Shown here: piece by piece, positions 57,343 to 64,000 of the stretch
How positions within the stretch are numbered: the stretch's first letter is position 1
Layout of the letters: each line of letters begins with the position of its first letter
NCBI RefSeq assembly: GCF_030247195.1
Contig: NC_080672.1
Coordinates: forward strand, 348,748,413-348,812,412
Direction: 5' to 3'
DNA length: 64,000 bases
From: Topomyia yanbarensis
Taxonomy: Eukaryota; Arthropoda; Insecta; Diptera; Culicidae
Program-made: the position numbers and the translations under genes
The notes under the pieces: model-generated
Told to the model about the DNA's origin: nothing
Database searches by the model: none
What the model saw: the letters and a program-made list of their open reading frames with translations, nothing else

Positions 57343-57420
57343 CATACCGACTTGAACCATCGTTCGAACCGGTCACAAATCTTGATAGCTCCTGGCTTAC
57401 CTAGAGTTTTTCAACTGCAA

Positions 57421-57560
57421 CAGTCTTTCTCAAGGCTACCTATATTTTCGCTCGATCAGTCTTTCTCAAGACTACCTATATTTTTTTTCGACAATTAGTC
57501 TTTCTCAAGACTACCTACTTTTTCTACTCAATCAGTCTTTTTCAAGACTAAAACATTTTT
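57421..57560 (+). repeat. 5' UTR tandem repeats of the LINE
   Basis: Four units beginning CAGTCTTTCTCAAGACTACC or a variant start near 57421, 57457, 57496 and 57533 (period 36-39 bp). The fragment at 51946-52235 has two. Such repeats often carry promoter activity in LINEs; here this is inference. Confidence 0.8.
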
Positions 57561-57601
57561 CAAGAAAAATTCAGCCTAAAGAAATATTTAATTCTTCCAA
57601 C

Positions 57602-58880
57602 ATGCCTGGGTCCTCCCAGAAAGGCCGTGTGCCCAAAATTTAAGCTAAACGGAAAAGGGTACCTTCTCCACCCGAAAATGCAATTGACTGCAGCAACTCA
57701 TTCGATGTTTTATCCGAATGTGAAGCTGATGAAATTTCTAAATTTCCTCGCATTGTTCATAATGCCAATGAGAAGAAAACGCAACGCACCTCCGCCTATA
57801 ACAGTGATGATCTCCGACTTCAAAGCTTTTCGAACTGAGCTTTCGACGTTCCTTCCGGACGCGATAGTCTCTTTTCAGATTGGCCGAAGAGGAGAATGTC
57901 GAGTTACAGCAGAGGAATTGATTGGCCACAAACGACTACTCCAGTATCTTACGGAGAAGTTATATAAATTTTATTCATATGATTTCAAGACAGATAGACC
58001 ATTCAAGGCTGTCTTAAAAGAGCTACCGCAAGGTCATAGTTTGGATGAAATATCCAACGAATTGAAAAATTTACTTGGTTTTTCTCCTTCACAAGTTATT
58101 CTTATGAAGAGAAAGGCTACCGGCGATGACACGCCAGTACGCTCTGGAATTATCCAGGAGCTATATTTAATTCATTTTAACCGTAATGAGGTTAATATTT
58201 TTAAAAGTATTTGAAAAAGCACGTTTTATGTTCCACGTGCGAGTAAAGTGGGAACATTATAGACGACATGGGAGCAGAATTCAAAATCTGACCCAGTGTC
58301 GTAGATTCCAAGGCTTTGGGCACGGCACAAAAAACTGTCATTTGGATTCCCAATGTATGATCTGTGGTGATAAATCGCACACGAAAGATACTTGTCCGGT
58401 GAAAAAATCACAAAAAGTTTCAAATGCGCTAATTGTAGCGAAAACCATAAATCGAATTTCTGGGGCTGTCCTGTTCGAGAAAAAAATTATAAATTCTCGT
58501 TCTAGACAACAAAAACAACGAAAAAAAATGTACCTTCAGCTACACTTCAAGAAAACACGTCCAAACGTGTTAATCCGATACAAAATAGATTAACAACTTC
58601 TTCTACCTCCGTCACACCATCCTACACTGGTGTGTCATCGTATGCTTCAGTGGCAGGTAACAAGACAAAAATAACGGCTACCGTTACCACGCCTACAAAG
58701 TCGTTTGCACCCAACGCTTCCTTTAGTCCAATGGATCTAGGTAGCGTAACGGAAGACAAATTAAAATACTTGCAGGACTCTATGTTACCTATGATGATTG
58801 CCATGTTAAATTCTACCTCCATGTTTGAAGCTTTTCAAGCGGGGTGGGAATTTGCTAACAAAATTGTAATGAAATAAAAG
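57602..58880 (+). pseudogene. LINE ORF1 (gag-like, CCHC knuckles)
   Basis: Start at ATG 57602 (MPGSSQKG). The next clear part, from 57790, reads PPPITVMISDFKAFRTELST and runs through a conserved gag domain (RVTAEELIGHKRLLQYLTEK; RPFKAVLKELPQGHSLDEIS) to about 58200. After a shift come the knuckles at 58290-58400 (CRRFQGFGHGTKNC, CMICGDKSHTKDTC), and a third knuckle is visible near 58420-58470 only in another frame. The C-terminal part is open from 58632 to 58877 (SSYASVAGNKTK, then FQAGWEFANK). The first knuckle starts Q-CRR, one Cys position being altered. At least three frame changes. Confidence 0.75.
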
Positions 58881-59356
58881 TTTAACAATGACTTTAGAAA
58901 ATCATTTAAATTCATTAAATTGGAATGCTCGTTCATTAAAACATGCGAAGACGAATTTTTCAACTTCTTGAGGATACATAATGTGCATATAGCCGTTGTG
59001 ACCGAAAATTTTTTTAAAACCAAATATTAAATTGAAGAGTAACTCTAATTTTGTTATTCATCGATTTGATCGAATTGTTGGATTCGGCGGAGGAATCGCA
59101 ATTGCGGTTAATCGCAGGATCAAACATTACGTTACTACTTTTTAATGATTGCTCTGCTGGTTATTATTCAATTTTGTTCCCGAATGGTCCTACGTGCTAT
59201 TCGTCTGTAAGGAATCCATCAACAATTGATTTGGTTTTGACAGATCAAAGTCACCTTTGTAGCGAATTGATTACACAAGCTGATTTTGATTCTGATCATC
59301 TTTCAGTAACTTTTTCACTTTCTCAAGAAGCTGTTTCCAATACCATTAGCTCAGTG

Positions 59357-59588
59357 TTCAATTACCACAAAGCGAATTGGGAAAGGTACAAAACTTATAT
59401 TGAAAATAATTTTAATCATGACCTTGATTTACAACATAAAGCTGATAAACATTAATACGGCATTACAAACATTTCAATTACCACAAAGCGAATTGGGAAA
59501 GGTACAAAACTTATATTGAAAATAATTTTAATCATGACCTTGATTTACAACATAAAGCTGATAAACATTAATACGGCATTACAAACAT
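59357..59588 (+). repeat. 116-bp tandem duplication inside LINE ORF2
   Basis: The unit starting TTCAATTACCACAAAGCGAA at 59357 is repeated at 59473 without evident change. 116 is not a multiple of 3, so it shifts the frame. A shorter repeat (ACGGCATTACAAA) follows at 59570-59612. Confidence 0.9.
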
Positions 59589-61415
59589 TAAACATTGATA
59601 CGGCATTACAAAATTTAAGTAATTCTATGGTTGATGCTAGAAATTTATCAGTACCAACAGCACAGAAAAAATTTAATACTCCTATTATTGACGACGATCC
59701 TCAACTTCTGACTCACTTGAAGAATGTTCGAAGACGTCAATATCAACATTCTTGTGATCCTGCTATGAAATGTATCTATCAGGATCTGCAAAAAGAAATT
59801 AAGCATAGATTCACATTCTTAAGAAATGAAAATTTCGCGAAAGAGGTTGTACAAATCAAGCCAAATTCTAAACCTTTCTGGAAACTTTCTAAGGTTCTTA
59901 AGAAACCTCAGAAACCAATTCCAGCTTTGAAGTAAGGTTTACCACATACTTCTTACAAACGTAGAAAAAGCTCAAAAACTTGCTCAGCAGTTTGAAAGCG
60001 TCCATAATTTTAATCTCAACGTTGTCAGTCCTATTGAAACCGAAGTCTTACAAAAATATGAAAACGTTTCAAATCAAGTATTGTCTCTAGACGATATTGT
60101 TGAAACAAACTATGATGAGATCAAATCCATCATGAAAAAGTTAAAATATATAAAAGCTCCAGGTTATGATGGAATTTTCAACATTCTTCCTAAAAACCTT
60201 CTCGAAATCACCATGAGATACTTGATCAAAATATTCAACAAATGTTTTGAATTAGCATACTTCCCTGAAAGATGGAAAAATCCTATTTTGAAGCCAGATA
60301 AAAACCCAGCAGAAGCATCTAGCTATCGACCAATTAGTTTACTCTCTTCTATTAGTAAATTATTTGAAAAAATCATCCTAACTAGAATGACGTCACATAT
60401 CAATGAGAATTCTATTTTTCTTCCTGAGCAGTTTTGATTTCGTATTGGACATTCAACTTCTCATCAACTTGTGAGAGTAACTAACATGATAAAGGCAAAT
60501 ATCTCAGAGGGCTATTCCACTGGAGTTGCTCTTCTAGACATCGAAAAAGCTTTTGACAGTATTTGGCACAAAGCATTAATTGCCAAAATGTGGGATTTCA
60601 ATTTTCCAATTTACATAAAAAAGATAATTAAAAATTATCTTACTAACCGTACCCTACAGGTTTCTTATCAGAATTGTAAATCTAATAAGCTACCGGTTAA
60701 GGCAGGCGTCCCTCAAGGATCAAGCGTCGCACCAATCCTATAGAATATTTTTACCTCTGATCTTCCAAATCTACCTACAAGCTGTAAAAAGTCACTTTTC
60801 TGTGATGATACTAGCATCTCAGCCACTGGGAGGAGTCTTCGTATTATCTGCAGTCAACTGCAATTTTGAATATTTTCAATGATTACCTGAAAAAATGGAA
60901 AAATTTCCACTAATGCGGCAAAAACACAATTGATTGTGTTTCCGCATACGCCAAGAGCTTCTTCTCTTAAACCAAATAATAACCATATTATTGAATTTAA
61001 TGGTTTGAATTTAACGTGGTCAGATCAAGTTAAATACTTAGGTTTGATTTACGATAAAAAACTCAGTTTTAAGGATCACATTGAAGGAATCCAAACAAAA
61101 TTCAACAAATATATAAAATATTTATACCCTCTTATAAATAGGAATTCTAGGCTGTGCCTAAAGAACAAACTAATAATTAATAAACAAATATTTAGACCGG
61201 CAATGCTATATGCAGTGCCAATCTGGGCAAGTTTTTGTGCTACTAGGAAAAAAACGCTTCAAAGGATTCAGAATAAAATTCTGAAAATGATTTTGAAGCG
61301 TCCTCCCTGGTTTAGCACAAATGAGTTGCACAGACTCGCAAACATAGAAACATCAGAAATTATGACGAACAGTATTATAAGCAACTTCCGACAAAAATCG
61401 TTGCAATCTTCAATT

Positions 61416-61663
61416 GGTCGATGTTAAGTCAGACCGGACTAAGTCGCAAAGCATCAAAAAATCAGATAATGATAGCACTAGATAAAGAATATCGTCAGCT
61501 ACATTCGACTTTTGCCAGATTTGAAATATGTAACAACAAACAAGAATTATGGCAAAAATTAATTTCCAATCATAATGTAAAGGATGCTGCGATTCAAACT
61601 TTAAACTCGTTTTTCTCGAAAGCAATATTTTGTCACTTAGTCCGGTCTGATTTAACACCGACC
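61416..61663 (+). mobile_element. Complete MITE of family M4 inside LINE ORF2
   Basis: The left end is GGTCGATGTTAAGTCAGACC, the right end the complement of GGTCGGTGTTAAATCAGACC; AATT flanks both sides (61412-61415, 61664-61667). On either side the LINE C-terminus reads QSSI and then ATISSLYSL plus stop in one frame once the insert and one AATT are ignored, which proves the borders. 248 bp, non-coding. Homologous to 1-204 and 25556-25793. Confidence 0.95.
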
Positions 61664-61790
61664 AATTGCAACGATTAGCTCTCTTTATAGTTTATAAGTT
61701 CGTTTATAAGATTTGTTTTGCTCATTATTCATAAGACATTTAGGTTTAAAACATCCTACTGAAAAAAAAAATACTTAACTGCGAAAGCAT

Positions 61791-62112
61791 ATTATATCTT
61801 AATAATAATTAACTGAATCATGTAAACAATAGGGATGAAAAGTCACCACTTGTGGCTGAACACCCAATATACTAAATTAGAAACGTAATGCAAACAAAAC
61901 CATATAATCAAATAGAAAATCATATATAAAAAATGTCATAATATTGTGCACTTCCCACCAACCTGGGTTCCGCACTTTCAAAGTGCGAGTGATCCCAAAA
62001 CTGCGAGCTGTCAAAACACATGAATTTCAAGTGATAAAGATGGCACTCTCATAGACAGACCAGTCGATCTAACCAGTCTATGAGAAGAATTTAAAAGAAA
62101 ATTGGTAAGTGC
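61791..62112. other. Short spacer between the LINE and the duplication
   Basis: About 320 bp with CTTTCAAAGTGCGAGTGATC near 61975 and a small inverted pair (TAGACAGACC / ACCAGTCTATGAG) near 62053-62083. No gene. Confidence 0.35.
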
Positions 62113-62409
62113 GCAGTGCGGTTAGAATTCAGTTTTTAGTGTCACAAGCAATAGCTTACAAATTATGCATAATCTAAGAAATTTTGAACCAGCCGTATTA
62201 TGTGTGTTCAAAACATTACTACCTTGTGGTACATTTCCAGATAATAAATATTTTCCAGTGAAAACATTGCAGTTGCGAAACACAACTACCTTTTTCATTG
62301 GGTGCTATCTTATGGCTCCGAAGAAAACGTGGATTTAAAGTAGCCATTACCATTACCTTGCCTTTCTTTTATTATAGCACTATGAAAACTCTGTCGTTGC
62401 AAAACTTAC

Positions 62410-63120
62410 CTTAACCCTCAATTTCAACTTTTCCGACAAACGGCCGATAAAGAATTCCGCGATTGCCGCCGCATACTTAGGCATTTGCACTACATGGATA
62501 TCCCCAATACGGACCGGTACAATATTGTTGAATATGTCCGACATCACCTTCAGCTTCGGCAGCGTCCATGACATAAGATGATTGGTTGTTGTACTTAGCA
62601 AATCCCACACAGCGACCAGCCCAGCAACCTGATGAATCTCCGTATCTGCGTAAGTTTCTAATACCAAACACCCAATTCGAAATTGTAATTCAGCAGAAGT
62701 GGTTTCAATGTCGAATTGTCCTGCCCGAACCAACACCACCAGACGTCCAAAGCTATCTTGTCCCAGCGGAATAACAGCCCCCTGTTGGATGACCGGATTT
62801 AGCGCACATGGATCGATCTCAGTGAAGAAATCCGTTTCGCGAATCCAAAACGTTAAATGTTTCACCAGCATCTCCATAGCGGCCATCACGTTGAACTTTT
62901 TTAATCGCAGAAATCGTAGCAAAAACACGGCATCTGTCCGGCAGCGCACAATCTGTGGATGTTTGGCGATAAATTCACGCATTTGCGCCAACGCCTGCTC
63001 TCGAATGTAATCATGTTCGTTCAGTTCATCCCGGGCTTTGATCAGATACTTGGGCTCGAGTGTGGTTTTGTACTCGTCGTAAGCAGAAGGTCGCTTCTCG
63101 ATGCTGAGAACGGAAGCCAT
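62410..63120 (-). CDS. CRAL-TRIO lipid-binding protein, first coding exon (copy 5)
   Basis: 237 codons, start MASVLSIEKRPSAYDEYKTT. CRAL_TRIO_N at about 32-90 (QALAQMREFIAKHPQIVRCR), lipid-binding domain from about 105. About 90% identical to copy 4; it keeps the family-typical RP and K residues near the N-terminus where copy 4 has changed. The exon ends AAG|GTAAGT (GT at 62409-62408). Reading on adds 9 codons (stop ending at 62380), with AATAAA at 62373-62368. No second exon was seen between this donor and copy 4. Role by family: cytosolic lipid binding/transfer. Confidence 0.88.
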
Positions 63121-63220
63121 AGTGGACCGATTGACGGGAAGTTTCGCGCTAGACTAGCAAACAAATTGATTGGAAATTAATCGATGGTATCGCCGTGGAA
63201 CGTGCGTGTACCTAGTCTTA
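63121..63220 (-). promoter_or_regulatory. Conserved leader of CRAL-TRIO copy 5
   Basis: ATCGATTAATTTCCAATCA, GCTAGTCTAGCGCGAAACTT and CCGTCAATCGGTCCACT precede ATGG, nearly identical to copy 4. Confidence 0.5.
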
Positions 63221-63469
63221 AACATAATGTTTCAATTATAGAAGGTGATGAACCTATTTTCACTCCATTCTTATTATCATTATATGATTAGAACAACGTC
63301 GGTTTTCTTTGTTCAAATGATAGGGTAAAGATTGGAACACTCATTTCAAGCTATTCCTGTTTTTATAGTCAGTCTTAGAAATGATTCAAAGATATGGACA
63401 CCAATTTATGAGTATTCCATTGACTGAAGCACGAGTAAGTTAGGAAATAGTGCTGCTGATACTCTAATA

Positions 63470-64000
63470 GCGGTAAGCTTGAAATTAGTTGGTACCGCCA
63501 CACGGTACTATCTTTGATTTTAAGCCTGAGTTTAGTCCGGTCTAAGACATTAGTACCTGTCATTGCAGAAATGGCTGCATCCTGAAACCAAACGAAAACA
63601 GTGTAAAAGGCCGCCATGTTCCTCTTGCATACATCTCAATAATTTGAATCAACTTTTTGACCTTCATTTGCATTATCATGGCCCATGTTGCACACAAACC
63701 ATATGAGGGCAAGTAAGCAAGTTTTATCCCGTACGAAGAACAGGTGTAATCGAATTTTAAATGCAATTTTTTATATATTCTTTATCGTCCTATATCTAGA
63801 AGGTGCTACACGCTCATTTCAAAACGCCACATCGAAGAGTTATATTGCAGGTTAGCAGAAGTCGAATCATTTGTAAACAAACCGTCGAACGACATTTTAT
63901 AATTGGATTCAGAGATGAAAATTGTTTTCAATTGTTAGTTTACCTATGGCTATCAAAATGAGTGAAGTTTAATTTGCTCACAATTTTTTAGTTATATTAA
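63470..64000. other. Intergenic, nothing recognised
   Basis: Minus-strand frames at 63375-63617 and 63560-63766 carry no known domain. No repeat partner in the window. Confidence 0.35.

Larger units (their letters stand above)
58890..61715 (+). pseudogene. LINE ORF2 (endonuclease / reverse transcriptase), broken
   Basis: It opens with LENHLNSLNWNARSLKH (58894-58945), the APE endonuclease N-terminus, then jumps after about 59130 to its C-terminus (SVRNPSTIDLVLTDQS; FDSDHLSVTFSL), so roughly half of the nuclease is deleted. RT: KAPGYDGIFN (60155), SSYRPISLLSSISKLFEK (60320-60375), a stop in place of Gly before FRIGHSTSHQL (60437), motif A ALLDIEKAFDSIWH (60520-60560), motif B GVPQGSS, a stop at 60741, and the catalytic box LFCDDTS in place of the usual FADD (60795-60815). 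The C-terminal region is open 60930-61427 and is then interrupted by a MITE. Confidence 0.8.
57343..61790 (+). mobile_element. Jockey-clade LINE, nearly full span, inactive
   Basis: It has a 5' UTR with tandem repeats, ORF1 (gag with CCHC knuckles), ORF2 (endonuclease remnant and reverse transcriptase) and a 3' UTR to about 61790 (short A-run near 61760). A second 5' end at 51946 supports the left boundary. Multiple frameshifts, a 116-bp internal duplication, a large endonuclease deletion, in-frame stops and a MITE insertion make it dead. Target duplications were not found. Motif order and wording of the RT (SSYRPISLL, ALLDIEKAFDSIWH, GVPQGSSVAPIL) fit the Jockey clade. Confidence 0.85.
62113..63469. 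repeat. Segmental duplication, copy B (with CRAL-TRIO copy 5)
   Basis: Same content and order as 49782-51178. The distal right part lacks small pieces present in copy A (between 63335 and 63345). Conservation outside the exon is visible on both sides, for example TAGAAGGTGATGAACCTATT. Confidence 0.85.

Noticed and set aside
61421..61678. 85-codon frame (and 82-codon minus frame) over the M4 MITE
   Set aside because: They run from TIR to TIR of a non-coding MITE; the other copies do not keep the frame.
27113..63010. Plus-strand open frames of exactly 103 codons antisense to four of the CRAL-TRIO exons (27113-27424, 36890-37201, 50368-50679, 62699-63010)
   Set aside because: They are similar among copies only because the sense exons are conserved; there is no leader, no domain, and copy 1 lacks the frame.
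1..64000. CRISPR arrays, rRNA, riboswitches, operons
   Set aside because: None seen; direct repeats here are tandem duplications or TE-internal repeats, and gene structure is eukaryotic.

Overview
The window looks like repeat-rich, AT-rich intergenic DNA of an insect, most probably a mosquito (Culicidae, Aedes-like). The reasons are spliced genes with GTAAGT/GTAGGT donors, a tandem family of CRAL-TRIO lipid-transfer genes of insect type, Jockey-like and gag-only non-LTR elements, a tRNA-derived SINE, and dense MITEs of many superfamilies. Species assignment is inference. There are no operons, CRISPR arrays or prokaryotic signals.

Host genes: five paralogous CRAL-TRIO (alpha-tocopherol-transfer/clavesin-like) coding exons lie on the minus strand at 7653-8363, 26824-27534, 36601-37311, 50079-50789 and 62410-63120. 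Every one is exactly 711 nt (237 codons, phase 0), has a conserved ~100-bp leader before the ATG, and stops being homologous to the family at a consensus 5' splice site. I could not find the expected second exon (C-terminal ~70 residues, usually with an EYGG-type motif) behind any of them. Copies 4 and 5 sit in a ~1.4-kb segmental duplication. The proteins probably bind and move small lipids in the cytosol.

Repeat landscape, left to right. 1-8 kb: a MITE end, a 5'-truncated non-LTR element with a 22-bp target duplication and a nested MITE, gag-only retroposons, and a CpG-rich repeat (called R1 here) broken by a TA MITE and a piggyBac-like MITE. 12.3-16.1 kb: a TIR element with a perfect 8-bp TSD (hAT-like) holding two inverted gag remnants and a 104-bp palindrome. 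18-26.7 kb: several MITEs, a SINE, a LINE ORF1 remnant, and an 8-bp-TSD element (20895-24144) nested in R1 and itself containing another 8-bp-TSD element (21811-23687). 28-36 kb: small elements, long foldbacks, a dead mariner-type transposase. 39-46 kb: R1 copies, foldbacks, elements with reiterated short phrases, an RTE-like LINE tail and a Tc1-like MITE. 46.5-48.4 kb: an 8-bp-TSD TIR element carrying an intact PHD-finger ORF. 52.7-56.3 kb: two Transib-like elements whose ends are the RAG heptamer CACAGTG, one carrying a 998-bp solo LTR, the other splitting a gag-only element. 57.3-61.8 kb: a nearly full-span but dead Jockey-clade LINE, interrupted by a 248-bp MITE with a 4-bp TSD.

Main points for follow-up: the missing second exons of the CRAL-TRIO array (possibly alternative first exons spliced to a shared 3' part beyond the left edge), the Transib-like pair with RSS-type ends, TIR elements that carry retrotransposon ORF1-type genes without transposase, and a gag-only (HAL1-like) retroposon family.
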